From Ascidiaceihabitans sp023955215 (GTDB lineage: Bacteria; Pseudomonadota; Alphaproteobacteria; Rhodobacterales; Rhodobacteraceae), in contig CALSPX010000017.1 in the NCBI GenBank assembly GCA_943788345.1, positions 54,440-118,439 on the forward strand: a stretch of 64,000 nucleotides of DNA. Reading direction: 5' to 3'. The first letter of the stretch is position 1, and each line of letters starts with the position of its first letter. A program made the position numbers and the translations under genes. The notes below the pieces were generated by a model. That model saw only the letters and a program-made list of their open reading frames with translations, did no database searches and was not told where the DNA came from. Positions 52,683 to 61,370 of this stretch are shown piece by piece.

Positions 52683-54341
52683 TTATGACCAAGCAACGCG
52701 CTCTGGGCGGAACTCGAACGAGATGTGCATGTCACCACCAACAATACCTTCGCGGGTGTTGTTGTATAGGGAACGCCAGTACGGCTGGATCGTAACGCCT
52801 TCACCTTGAACAATCGCTTGGCCTTTGGCCATCAATGCGCGACGTGCTTCTAGATCAGGTGTTGCAAGCGCTTCGGCCAAAATGGCGTCGAACTCAGCAT
52901 TGGACCAACCAAATTCGTTCCATGCCTCATCAGAGCGATAAGCCAAAGCCCAAACCTGAACGCCCAAAGGACGGTGGTTCCAGTTGGTGCAAGAGAACGG
53001 ATATTTCGCCCAGTCATTCCAGAACGTAGAGCCCGGTAGAATGGTCCGTTTTACTTTGATGCCAGCATCACGCAATTGCGCAGCTACAGCATCGGTTGTG
53101 TCCTTGCGGTAGGCGTCATCGATCGAAATCAACTCGTGCTCATAGTCGCCCATGCCTGCTTCATCCATCAGGGCCTTGGCCGCAACTGGATCATACTTGC
53201 GTGGTGGCAGTTCTGCGTACTCAGGGTGCACAGGACCAACGTGGTGGTTTTCAGCAGTTACGCCGCGACCAGCAATACCAAGCTCAAGCAAGATTTCGTT
53301 GTCGACAGCCATAGCAATCGCCTGACGAACGCGTTTGTCCGCATACGGTTTCTTGCCATCAACTTCGGCCAATTGGTTTGGACGCACAACAACAGTTGCA
53401 CCTGTAACCACGTCGTTGGTGTTCCAACCGTCGAGCGTATCAAAGATGTCAACGAATTCGCCGTTCATCTCATAGGTCATGTCGATTTCGTCAGCTTCTG
53501 CTGCCGCAACCCATGCTGATGGATCAGTGCCGTAATCGATGTATTCGATACGGTCCATGTATGCGCCGTTGCCAGCGTTCCACCATGCGTGATCTTCATT
53601 GCGAACCAAGACAGCTTTAACGCCAACTTCCAAAGACTCTGGAAGATATGGGCCAGTACCAACTGGGTTGCTAAGCGCAGTTTCAGCTGTGTAGGACGCT
53701 GGAACAATTGCCGCTGGATAGTCGGCCATGCCTGGGATCAACGAAATGTCAGCCGCTGGTAGGTTCAAACGTACGGTGTGTGAATCAACAACTTCGATCG
53801 CGCCTTCAATGGCTTGCTCAGTGTCGGCATCGATGAGTGTCGCGAAACGACCAGCCATCGAGTTCCCTTCAAGGCTCTTGTCACACCAGCCGGTGATGTT
53901 GCGTGCAACGTCTTCAGCCGTAAAGTCAGAACCGTCATTCCATTTAACGCCTTTGCGGACGTTCAATGTATAGGTTTTAGCGTCTGCTGAGATTTCCCAG
54001 CTCTCTAGTAGGCGGCCTTCAAAGGTACCATCGTTCTCGTAGTGAACAAGATACTCAAGCCAACCACGTGAGAAGTTGGCGATTTGGGACCAGTCATATG
54101 TGCGTGGATCTTTAAGTCCGCGTACTTCTGTTTGGTAACGCAGGGTGCCGCCCATTTTGTGGCCAGCAGCCATTGCAGGGGACGCCATGCCCAACATGCC
54201 ATAGGCAGTTGCAGCAGTCGCGCCAAAGGCACTTGCGATAGCTAGAAATTCGCGGCGGCTTACTTCTGAGTCACCAGCGGCTTTCGCTGAATCCACGACG
54301 TGTTGTGGCAGCGGCTTACCGGTGCTTGTTAAAAAGGTCAT
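52683..54341 (-). CDS. ABC-transporter solute-binding protein, family 5 (peptide/opine/nickel type)
   Basis: 552 residues. A Tat-type signal (SRREFLAIASAFGATAATAYG) follows a 34-residue cytoplasmic lead. The mature protein has the SBP_bac_5 signature LNVRKGVKWNDGSDFTAEDVARNI and PYADKRVRQAIAMAVDNE. Start ATG 54341 follows AGAGAGGAAG. No permease or ATPase gene is adjacent, so it is an orphan whose transporter lies elsewhere. Ligand unknown. Confidence 0.9.
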   Translation of the reverse strand: MTFLTSTGKPLPQHVVDSAKAAGDSEVSRREFLAIASAFGATAATAYGMLGMASPAMAAGHKMGGTLRYQTEVRGLKDPRTYDWSQIANFSRGWLEYLVHYENDGTFEGRLLESWEISADAKTYTLNVRKGVKWNDGSDFTAEDVARNITGWCDKSLEGNSMAGRFATLIDADTEQAIEGAIEVVDSHTVRLNLPAADISLIPGMADYPAAIVPASYTAETALSNPVGTGPYLPESLEVGVKAVLVRNEDHAWWNAGNGAYMDRIEYIDYGTDPSAWVAAAEADEIDMTYEMNGEFVDIFDTLDGWNTNDVVTGATVVVRPNQLAEVDGKKPYADKRVRQAIAMAVDNEILLELGIAGRGVTAENHHVGPVHPEYAELPPRKYDPVAAKALMDEAGMGDYEHELISIDDAYRKDTTDAVAAQLRDAGIKVKRTILPGSTFWNDWAKYPFSCTNWNHRPLGVQVWALAYRSDEAWNEFGWSNAEFDAILAEALATPDLEARRALMAKGQAIVQGEGVTIQPYWRSLYNNTREGIVGGDMHISFEFRPERVAWS

Positions 54342-54716
54342 AGTCTTCCTCTCTGTTGTCGCCACGAAAAGATATGTGGCTTAATCGTGCAATCGTTTGC
54401 TGCACTGATCTTTGCAGGTTTTCCTGCTTTGTTTTGGTCCCCGTACTGAGGATGTTAGGAGTGTCGACAAGCAAACGCTCTAGGTCAACCCCATCACCAG
54501 ATTCAAAGAGCGTCATGTTGAGAACAGAATATGAGATTATAGGTTGGTTTTGGAAGTTTTGTGGGTGAGGGACCGTTTGTTTGGTCGCTGAACCAACTGC
54601 GCAAGGCAGCATGAAGCGTTCAGATCACCTATTTGGAAATCCTTAATGTACGGTTCCGTTTTTCGACAGTTAAGGATTCGCTGTCTGTATCTTCCAGATG
54701 ACCTAAAAGGTCAGGA
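54342..54716. other. 375-bp intergenic region
   Basis: Upstream of the solute-binding protein gene and downstream of mipZ; no convincing coding frame. It should contain the SBP promoter. No repeat or RNA gene recognised. Confidence 0.5.
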
Positions 54717-55526
54717 TCAAAAGTCGACGTTGACGCCCGGCAGGTTCAGGGACTTCATCAGATCGCGCAGCTCTTGGCGGGCGGCAACGTTTGAGATGTT
54801 GAGTTGTTTAACGCCAATGTCTTTGAGGTCCAGCAATGTCAGACCGCGTGGGAACAGCTCGCGGAAAATGACCCGCTCGTTAAAGCCCGTGCCAACGCGA
54901 AAGCCGATCCGTTTGGCCAACATCTCAATCGCGCGTTCCATCTTTTCTTTGTTGGTCATGCGCTGCGCGCCCATGCGGTTACGTACAACGATCCAGTCAA
55001 TTGGCTTTAGGCCTGCTTGCGCCCGCAGTTGGCGGGCGTTCCACACCATCTCTGAATAAACGGATGGGCCTTTAATCTTGTCACCCGATGCGTCGATGCG
55101 CGCCAGCAGATCAAAATCTACGAAGCTGTCGTTCAGCGGTGTGACCAAGGTGTCGGCCAATGAGTGTGCAACTTGGCTAAGGCGGGTGTGGGAGCCTGGG
55201 CAATCGATCAAGATGAAATCGTTGTCAGCTTCAAGGGACGCAACAGCCGCAGACAGGCGGTGGTCATAAATGTTCTCACCAGGCTTTAGCGCCTTTGGGT
55301 CAATCTCTGGCAACTCGTGCACTTGCGGGCTGGGTAGGCTTAGACCGGAGGCCTGCAGGAACTCGGCGCGGTTCTCGACGTAGCGACCAAAGGTGCGTTG
55401 GCGCAGATCAAGGTCAAGCGCGCTAACCTTATGGCCCATACGCGAAAGGGCAGTTGCCACGTGCATAGACACGGTGGATTTACCCGCGCCGCCTTTTTCG
55501 TTGCCCACAACAATAATATGCGCCAT
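54717..55526 (-). CDS. mipZ: Division-plane positioning ATPase MipZ
   Basis: 269 residues; a ParA/MinD-type ATPase that forms a gradient from the cell poles and inhibits FtsZ polymerisation there. Deviant Walker A VGNEKGGAGKSTVSMHVA, followed by ALDLDLRQRTFGRYVENR and FILIDCPGSHTRLSQVAHSLADTLVTP (Walker B-like). WIVVRNRM, NERVIFRELFPRGLTLLDL are MipZ-specific blocks of alphaproteobacteria that lack MinCD. AAGGGG precedes the ATG. Monocistronic. Confidence 0.96.
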   Translation of the reverse strand: MAHIIVVGNEKGGAGKSTVSMHVATALSRMGHKVSALDLDLRQRTFGRYVENRAEFLQASGLSLPSPQVHELPEIDPKALKPGENIYDHRLSAAVASLEADNDFILIDCPGSHTRLSQVAHSLADTLVTPLNDSFVDFDLLARIDASGDKIKGPSVYSEMVWNARQLRAQAGLKPIDWIVVRNRMGAQRMTNKEKMERAIEMLAKRIGFRVGTGFNERVIFRELFPRGLTLLDLKDIGVKQLNISNVAARQELRDLMKSLNLPGVNVDF

Positions 55527-55689
55527 TTTTAGTCCCCTTCGCCCACGAGATAATCGTTAGTGGGTCTATTTTGAAAGAGTATATGGCGCGGATCATGGAT
55601 TGGGAAGTGGCACGTAGGGCTTTGATATAAAGCCGATTTATGACGTTGCCGTTGGGTTGCACCTGAGCAAACCGAAATTGGCGCTGACA

Positions 55690-55725
55690 AAGAAAAAGGG
55701 CGCTACCCTCGCAGGTAACGCCCTC
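55690..55725 (-). terminator. Intrinsic terminator of the rplS-rpmE operon
   Basis: On the minus strand GGGCGTTACC, 6-nt loop, GGTAGCGCCC (one mismatch), then TTTTTCTTT, beginning 22 bp after the rpmE stop. Confidence 0.9.
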
Positions 55726-55747
55726 AATCCAACAAAGTGGTAAAAGC

Positions 55748-55969
55748 TTAGAAGCCAAGACCAGCATATTTGTTTTTGAACTTGGAAACGCGTCCGCCAG
55801 TATCAAGCAAACGACCGCCGCCACCAGTCCACGCAGGGTGTACTGTTGGATCGATGTCCAAAGCCAATTGGTCGCCTTCTGCGCCCCAAGTGGATTTCAT
55901 TTGAAAGATCGTACCGTCGGTCATTTTGACGTTGATCATGTGGTAATCGGGATGTGTATCTGTTTTCAT
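55748..55969 (-). CDS. rpmE: 50S ribosomal protein L31
   Basis: 73 residues: MKTDTHPDYHMINVKMTDGT, GDQLALDIDPTVHPAWTGGG and RVSKFKNKYAGLGF. This is the alphaproteobacterial L31 form without the zinc-binding CxxC pair. It starts 11 bp after the rplS stop and shares its transcript; the terminator follows. Confidence 0.97.
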   Translation of the reverse strand: MKTDTHPDYHMINVKMTDGTIFQMKSTWGAEGDQLALDIDPTVHPAWTGGGGRLLDTGGRVSKFKNKYAGLGF

Positions 55970-55980
55970 CTACCCAGTCC

Positions 55981-56355
55981 TTACGCTTTAAGTGGCTTGT
56001 AGTTCGTATTCTCAACGATACGCGCAGATTTACCGCGACGATCACGAAGGTAATACAATTTGGCGCGACGAACGCGACCGCGACGAACAACTACGATTTC
56101 GTCGATGTTGGTGGAGTGCAACGGGAATACACGTTCAACGCCTTCACCAAAAGAAATCTTACGAACAGTGAAAGAGCCGGCGATACCTTTGCCGTTGTTG
56201 CGCGCGATGCACACACCTTCATAGTTCTGAACACGGGTACGTGTACCCTCGGTTACTTTAAAACCTACGCGAATGGTGTCGCCGGCTTTAAAATCAGGGA
56301 TGTCTTTCCCTAGGGCGGCAATTTGTTCCGCCTCGATTTGTGCGATCAGGTTCAT
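55981..56355 (-). CDS. rplS: 50S ribosomal protein L19
   Basis: 124 residues: MNLIAQIEAEQIAALGKDIPDF, GDTIRVGFKVTEGTRTRVQNYEGVCIAR, SFTVRKISFGEGVERVFPLHS and RRGRVRRAKLYYLRDRRGKSARI cover the whole L19 family. A strong TTAGGAG lies upstream. The usual neighbour trmD is absent. The 291-bp region before it has no coding frame and must contain the promoter and leader. Confidence 0.98.
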   Translation of the reverse strand: MNLIAQIEAEQIAALGKDIPDFKAGDTIRVGFKVTEGTRTRVQNYEGVCIARNNGKGIAGSFTVRKISFGEGVERVFPLHSTNIDEIVVVRRGRVRRAKLYYLRDRRGKSARIVENTNYKPLKA

Positions 56356-56619
56356 CTGACGCTTCTCCTAAATTACGTGGTTTGCCCACTGATTGTGCGT
56401 GATGTCAGAGCTCTGTGCCTTCATCGGGTCCACCGTGGTGCCCGCCAGAGAATAACGTCAACATTCCTTATAAACCTTTGGATGCTCTAAACGCCGCGAA
56501 GAAGCGACCACAACACAAAAGGTCCGGCCGACTCATTAAGTCTTCCGAACTTGATCCGTATAGGGGGAGTCTGGGGGGCAGGTCAATAGGACCAAACCAT
56601 GTGAATCGAGGCATAATAT

Positions 56620-56642
56620 AAAGGGGAACGCGCCCCTTTTTT
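56620..56642. terminator. Bidirectional terminator near the TerB-like gene
   Basis: AAAGGGG, loop AACGCG, CCCCTTTTTT; T-rich on both strands (minus strand ends TTTATATT). Lies 5 bp after the stop of the leftward TerB-like gene. Confidence 0.8.
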
Positions 56643-56646
56643 AGGG

Positions 56647-57111
56647 TTAAACTTTGACCACACCTAGCTTGGTGCTGATGACCTCATCATGCAGCTCTTT
56701 TGCACGCTCTGGCGTAACGCCCAACATGGCCTCAACCTTGTGCAAAACCTCGTCTTCTTCATCGCGTTCGATACCGTCGGCAAATACGATCCGCCACAAA
56801 GCACGCATTGCATCTTCCAACTCGTCCGTACCAACCGCTTCGCGCAAGATTGCGGCCAATTCAACGGTGTCTGGCATGGCTTCTTCAAGGCGTTCACAGG
56901 CGGCGCGCATCTTGGCGGCGTCTATTGGACCGATGTTGTGACGTTCCGACAGCACGCGGTCGATGGTTTCGACTTCTTCAAACAAATATGCGCGATCCGC
57001 CTTGGCCGCCCGTACCATCAACGCGCCAATAACATGATCCGCATCCGCTTTGGGCATCGGTGTTTCGTACGTGTTCGGGTTCGAGAAAAATTCAATTAGC
57101 TTTTCAAACAT
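56647..57111 (-). CDS. TerB-family protein (second copy)
   Basis: 154 residues. DADHVIGALMVRAAKADRAYLFEEVETIDRVLSERHNI and EDAMRALWRIVFADGIERDEEDEVLHKVEAMLGVTPERAKEL form the repeated helical, acid-loop pattern of the TerB/Co-chaperone DjlA N-terminal-like family. Only weakly like the copy at 7322. Role unknown; cytosolic. Divergent from the GIY-YIG gene. Confidence 0.85.
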   Translation of the reverse strand: MFEKLIEFFSNPNTYETPMPKADADHVIGALMVRAAKADRAYLFEEVETIDRVLSERHNIGPIDAAKMRAACERLEEAMPDTVELAAILREAVGTDELEDAMRALWRIVFADGIERDEEDEVLHKVEAMLGVTPERAKELHDEVISTKLGVVKV

Positions 57112-57237
57112 GACAGGGCCTTAAAATTTGATTTCTCAAAGGCTACTGGGTCTGTCGCCCTGACGCAAGAAAATGGGGTGGTTGGCACGCCAAGGCCGGA
57201 TCGGGTATAGATCACGCAACCAGTAAGAAAGCGCATC

Positions 57238-57795
57238 ATGGCCACAAATTTTGATTTTCGCGACAAAGCCTGTGGCAGTCTGATCAGTGAGATTGGGGTG
57301 TACGTCCTGTGCGATCTGGACAAAACGCCAATGTATGTGGGCCAATCCAAAGATGGCATCCGCAGCCGTGTGCGCCGCCACCTCACATCTGCGCGTTCGG
57401 ATATCATTGCCAATCGCCAGATCGACATTTGGGAAATTGCCTATGTGATGGCCTATCCTGTGGCGGATCGCGCCGATATTACACCGCTCGAAGATCGGCT
57501 GTATCACCAGTTCAACGATGTATCGCCCCTGATGAACGGCACCGTACCACCGCGACCAGAAGCGGTGATGGAACTGCCCGAACCTGCGCAGATCGTTCAG
57601 GTCATGTCAGATGCAGAAATCGCGGACAAAAGCGATCCGGTGCAACGTTTGCCGCGCCAATCAGCGCACTATACGCAGATGGTCGATCACTTCTTGAACG
57701 TGAAAAACTCAACCGAAATTTTGCGCGCGATTGAGGCGCATTTTGATCGGTTGCAACGCTATCACAAGACGCTGATCAAACTGCAGGATAAGTAA
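57238..57795 (+). CDS. GIY-YIG nuclease-domain protein, candidate restriction endonuclease
   Basis: 185 residues. The GIY-YIG active site is complete: GVYVL with Y22, then MYVGQS with Y33 (11 residues on), R42/R44 and H48 in IRSRVRRHL, the metal-binding E85 (TPLEDRLYHQF) and N93. The C-terminal half (TQMVDHFLNVKNSTEILRAIEAHFDRLQRYHKTL) is helical and may bind DNA or dimerise. It meets a C5 cytosine methyltransferase gene tail to tail with one base between stops. GIY-YIG type II enzymes such as Eco29kI pair with C5 methyltransferases, so a restriction role is plausible but unproven. A DNA repair or other nuclease role is the alternative. Confidence 0.75.
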   Translation: MATNFDFRDKACGSLISEIGVYVLCDLDKTPMYVGQSKDGIRSRVRRHLTSARSDIIANRQIDIWEIAYVMAYPVADRADITPLEDRLYHQFNDVSPLMNGTVPPRPEAVMELPEPAQIVQVMSDAEIADKSDPVQRLPRQSAHYTQMVDHFLNVKNSTEILRAIEAHFDRLQRYHKTLIKLQDK

Positions 57796-57796
57796 T

Positions 57797-58945
57797 TTAC
57801 TTAGCTTTTTCAGTACTTTGATCCAGCGCACTGCGCATGGCAACCAAATTAGGCTCTAAAATCTGCTTGGCGATATAGCTTACCACAGGCACGGCAACAC
57901 CGTCGCCGGTCAGATGATAGGCCTCGTTGTAAACCTTCGGCAAAACATAGCTGTCAGGCAATCCCATCAGGCGCGCTGTTTCACGCACAGACAAAAGACG
58001 AGACCGAATTTTGTCGCCCTCAACCACCAAAATCAATTGGCGTGATGATCCACCACCGGGCGTGCGCAAACAGCCAGCAATATCATCAAAGCGTACTTCA
58101 GCGCGCTGCACCTTGATCCCGTGATGCAGCCGTGTGCGTTTGTATAACCCACCCACCATGCGAACACCTGCCGCCTTAGCGGTTTCGACCTTGGCCAAAT
58201 TCACGTCACTCATCATCGACAGCAACGCGCGGGTTTCAGCGGCGGTGTGCCATTTGACACACTGCGGTTTGTCCTCGATCACATCTGCAAACCGCATCTC
58301 GCGTTTTGCAGGTTCCGGCATATCCCACCAAATCCATGAGGCGGCGAGGTCGCTGGGCAATCTATCATGCGCGCGTTTCAACGCAGTCGTATGCCACGGC
58401 CTTTGCGGCCCATCGACTGATCCCATCACAGCCAAATCTTCGCGCACAGCAACGACAAACAGGCGGGCACGCGATTGGGGTAGGAACAATGCGGCATCCA
58501 CCACCAGCGCGCCAAAGCGATAGCCCAATTCCTTCAACGCGGTACATATAGCGGTGAAATCTGCACCAGAATGTGAGGTCAGCGTGCCAACCACATTTTC
58601 GAGTGCGATCATCTCAGGCGCACGACCATCCGCTTTCAACTCAGCAATCAGCGACATGAACGGCCAGAAGGTGCCGGAGCGATTGCCCTGTAATCCCGCG
58701 CCATTGCCCGCAACGGACAGGTCCTGACAAGGGAACGAACCCCAGATCAAATTGGGGGTTTCAGGTAAATCAGTGGGGGAAATGTTGCGCAGATCATCAA
58801 CCACCATCGTGCCTCTGCCCCAATTGCGCTGGTAGGTCGCGCCTTTCTTGGGATCAAAGTCGTTGGCAAACAAACAGGTCCAATCGGTCCCAAGGCCAGC
58901 GCGGGCCATGCCGCCACCAGCAAAGAACTCGTAGAAATTGAACAT
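57797..58945 (-). CDS. DNA (cytosine-5-)-methyltransferase
   Basis: 382 residues. Motif I FYEFFAGGGMARAGLG, motif IV WGSFPCQDLSVAG with catalytic C73, motif VI ALENVVG (E116), motif VIII QSRARLFVVAV (residues 157-167), a ~110-residue target-recognition region, and motifs IX-X (RLLSVRETARLMGLPDSY; TGDGVAVPVVSYIAKQIL). Complete and of type II Dcm size. Tail to tail with the GIY-YIG gene. Could be a restriction partner or an orphan regulator. Confidence 0.92.
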   Translation of the reverse strand: MFNFYEFFAGGGMARAGLGTDWTCLFANDFDPKKGATYQRNWGRGTMVVDDLRNISPTDLPETPNLIWGSFPCQDLSVAGNGAGLQGNRSGTFWPFMSLIAELKADGRAPEMIALENVVGTLTSHSGADFTAICTALKELGYRFGALVVDAALFLPQSRARLFVVAVREDLAVMGSVDGPQRPWHTTALKRAHDRLPSDLAASWIWWDMPEPAKREMRFADVIEDKPQCVKWHTAAETRALLSMMSDVNLAKVETAKAAGVRMVGGLYKRTRLHHGIKVQRAEVRFDDIAGCLRTPGGGSSRQLILVVEGDKIRSRLLSVRETARLMGLPDSYVLPKVYNEAYHLTGDGVAVPVVSYIAKQILEPNLVAMRSALDQSTEKAK

Positions 58946-59040
58946 CGGTTGCGGGTCTCACTTGGCTACAAAGGGTGTCATTCTCGCTTTGTTCTTACCT
59001 AGCATCTGACGACCGTGGCTGTCACGAAGATATTGGCAGC

Positions 59041-60210
59041 TTAACCAAACAGTTTGGACAAAATTGCATCGATCTCAGTACGCGCACCCAAACGGTCAAT
59101 CCAAGCTTGCGGAATTCCCGCGTCTCCATCAACCCCGTAAACCGCCCCGGCCAAAGCACCCACAAGGATCGCACGACCACAGTTGTCGCCGCCCGCATAG
59201 ATATTGTTGCGAACGGCCGTCGTGTAATCGGACGTGGTTGCAAGGTTGTGAACAGCGCTTGGCACACCCGATTTCAGGTCACAGGCCATGCCAAATTGCT
59301 TGGTCACTTCCGTATTGGCCTGCTCGACCATCGAAAGGGCCTTTGCCAATTCTGCATCAATTTCGGTGTTCGCAACGGCACGTCCCGCTGCAATAACTTG
59401 CGTCATATCCGCACCATTGATGGCCGCCTGCATCATATTTGCACTCACCACACCGTAGGCCACAGACTGCGGGTGATCACTGGTTGTACGCACGGCGGAC
59501 TCAACGGACAGCATCAGCGTTGCATCATCAACAGCCGCAACAGTTTGCGCCCCCACCAATGCAGGCAGCTTAGAAATGGCAGGCAATTGTTGATCAACCG
59601 CGCCGTAAACGGGCGGCATGCCCATCACCATATCCAGCACTTGGAAACCGTAAGCGACCACTGCGTCATCATCGGCCATAATACGCACAGCTTTTTCAAA
59701 GCTCGCACGCACAGCGTCCCCGCTGTTTTGCTGTATGGCAACATTGGCCTTGTTCATCATGGCAAGACCAAAGCGGGGATCACCATCAAATGGGATCGCG
59801 TTGACCTTGATCAGCATCGCATCCTCAGAGCGGCGAAAGTTGTCCAAGGTATCGCGGGTGGCATGGTCGATATAACCAACGTATTTCCCACCATAACCAA
59901 AGTGCGAACGGAACTGGTTTGCATACACTGACGCATCATATGCACCACCGCCCTCAGCAAGGGCGCGGGCCATCACCATTGCTTGCTCGCCGTATTGCGA
60001 TTGTGCACCCGATAGGCGGCCCGCATGCGCAAAAAAGGCCGGCACGTTTTCAAAGTGCCTAGGGTCGGGCCCAACGAACTCCGGTGTTTTCGGCGCAACC
60101 GCAGCGATGCGATCTTGATCATACAGCCAATGAAGCCCCATCGCTGCGGCATCTGCCACCAACGCACCAAGAACAAGATTGCGGGCGCGCGTTTTAACGC
60201 TGGTGGTCAT
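59041..60210 (-). CDS. ADP-ribosylglycohydrolase-family protein
   Basis: 389 residues. The family's metal-binding pattern is present: GALVADAAAMGLHWLYD at the N-terminus and AGGDNCGRAILVGALAGAVYG near the C-terminus (GDNcgra..a..GA..Ga.yG). Members remove ADP-ribose from arginine or act as dinitrogenase-reductase-activating or crystallin-like proteins; the GDNCGRA variant is common in uncharacterised bacterial and eukaryotic members. AGGAAA precedes the ATG. It ends 95 bp from the methyltransferase start. Confidence 0.88.
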   Translation of the reverse strand: MTTSVKTRARNLVLGALVADAAAMGLHWLYDQDRIAAVAPKTPEFVGPDPRHFENVPAFFAHAGRLSGAQSQYGEQAMVMARALAEGGGAYDASVYANQFRSHFGYGGKYVGYIDHATRDTLDNFRRSEDAMLIKVNAIPFDGDPRFGLAMMNKANVAIQQNSGDAVRASFEKAVRIMADDDAVVAYGFQVLDMVMGMPPVYGAVDQQLPAISKLPALVGAQTVAAVDDATLMLSVESAVRTTSDHPQSVAYGVVSANMMQAAINGADMTQVIAAGRAVANTEIDAELAKALSMVEQANTEVTKQFGMACDLKSGVPSAVHNLATTSDYTTAVRNNIYAGGDNCGRAILVGALAGAVYGVDGDAGIPQAWIDRLGARTEIDAILSKLFG

Positions 60211-60329
60211 AGGGTTTCCTAACGATGAAGGGCATGGGTCTGAGGGAAACCTAAGAACGGATGTCCTTTAATGCAATGCTGCCACCAGTTGACGACATGC
60301 TTATGGGCAAAATCCGAGGGTGATAATCC

Positions 60330-60391
60330 GGTGCTGTAGGGGAGAATTGAACTCCCGATCTCAATGCGCTCTACCACTGAGCTACTACAGC
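60330..60391 (-). pseudogene. tRNA (probably Thr) lacking its anticodon arm
   Basis: On the minus strand: acceptor GCTGTAG ... CTACAGC-ACC, D-arm GCTC-AGTGGTA-GAGC, T-arm GGGAG-TTCAATT-CTCCC, all perfectly paired. Between D- and T-arms only GCATTGAGATC remains. Comparison with the usual GGU tRNA-Thr (GCGCAT-anticodon arm-TGAGGTC) shows about 12 bases missing, exactly the anticodon stem-loop. The 3' end reads ACCG, not ACCA. It cannot decode. It may be a recombination scar at the edge of the following island. The Thr identity is inferred from the acceptor pairs G1-C72 and C2-G71 only. Confidence 0.8.
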
Positions 60392-60402
60392 CTGAACGCC
60401 TT

Positions 60403-60416
60403 TATAGTTAACTATA
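60403..60416. repeat. Perfect 14-bp palindrome beside the tRNA remnant
   Basis: TATAGTTAACTATA, 12 bp beyond the 5' end of the tRNA remnant, followed by a partial repeat AGTTGACTA. Possible recombinase or regulator site. Confidence 0.6.
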
Positions 60417-60465
60417 GTTGACTACATTGCTCATTTTACATGAGAAGTCACACCATCAACATCTA

Positions 60466-60502
60466 CAAGTGTCGTGACAAGTGTCGTGACATAAGTAGTG
60501 AC
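60466..60502 (+). repeat. Tandem 12-bp direct repeats (iteron-like)
   Basis: CAAGTGTCGTGA occurs twice head to tail (60466-60477, 60478-60489), followed by a weaker third copy, CATAAGTAGTGA. Adjacent to the tRNA remnant and palindrome; resembles arm-type recombinase sites or iterons. Confidence 0.65.
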
Positions 60503-60935
60503 CTATGTTTTTTCGCTACATCGCAGATCAATCACCAAAGTAACAAGCCCGACCTGCAGTTGCGTGAGTAACAACACGTTGATTATGGTTCCATTCGAGG
60601 AATACATACGCCCAGACGCATGTTGTAGCGCGAAACAAGTAAGCTGTATGGCTGCGATTCCGCCGTGTAATTAGCAGCCAGCCTCAACGTTGAACAATAA
60701 GAGATGACATTTGCCCACATGACTTTTGGGCGTGGCTAAGGTTTCGGGGCGAGCCATGAGATGAGGTAAGTGTTTGCTAAGCAAAGCACGTTTTCAGTCA
60801 TGCTATTTTAAACGACTGTTTCACGACGTATGAGTTTAATCACAATGCTTCGAAGTGTCTCGAAATAAGTGTTCGCCAGAACAAGAAAAGGGATAGCTTT
60901 TCGACCATCCCTCTCCTTTGGTTCATTTAATCGAT
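60503..60935. other. Non-coding stretch of the island
   Basis: About 430 bp with no convincing coding frame on either strand. Composition is more AT-rich than the core. Nothing specific recognised. Confidence 0.5.
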
Positions 60936-61370
60936 TTACAATTCACTTATTAATGCGGCTAACTTTTTCTTTGATTTACCTAATGCTTTTGCGCCAGCGA
61001 TGTCTTCAATATTAGACTTATTATCTCCGACTACGACTAGAGCAATCATGCCCATACCCTTATGTGGCGTACACCAGTAGTAGTAGATACCAGGATCATC
61101 GAAAGTAATTGAAACCTCTTTACTGTTTTTTGATTTCTTGGGTATGGTAAACCCATCTGGCCCAGCGATAAATTCGACGTTGTGACCTTTGGATGTCGGT
61201 ATCCAAGTAATGGTATCGCCCACGTCAATCCGTGTGATGTCTTCCGAATAAACCATTTTGGCTCCATCATCGCGCTTGTTCAACATCTCGACAGTTGTGT
61301 CCGCTGCATTTGCGGAAGAAAACACAGTTACTGCAACGAAAGTGGTTAAAACGGAAAGAAAGGTTTTCAT
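60936..61370 (-). CDS. Pseudoazurin (type 1 blue copper protein)
   Basis: 144 residues with a signal peptide (MKTFLSVLTTFVAVTVFSSA, cleavage near NAA). Copper ligands are H63 (KGHNVEF), C100, H103 and M108 (YWCTPHKGMGM), with the C-H-M spacing of pseudoazurin. It carries electrons in the periplasm, classically to nitrite or nitrous-oxide reductases; none is encoded here. The start ATG 61370 follows GGAGC. Codon use and AT content look different from the preceding core genes, in line with acquisition. Confidence 0.93.
   Translation of the reverse strand: MKTFLSVLTTFVAVTVFSSANAADTTVEMLNKRDDGAKMVYSEDITRIDVGDTITWIPTSKGHNVEFIAGPDGFTIPKKSKNSKEVSITFDDPGIYYYWCTPHKGMGMIALVVVGDNKSNIEDIAGAKALGKSKKKLAALISEL

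Noticed and set aside
58975..59931. 318-codon open frame on the plus strand, His- and Arg-rich
   Set aside because: Entirely antisense to the ADP-ribosylglycohydrolase gene, whose family motifs are clear; composition is that of a shadow frame.
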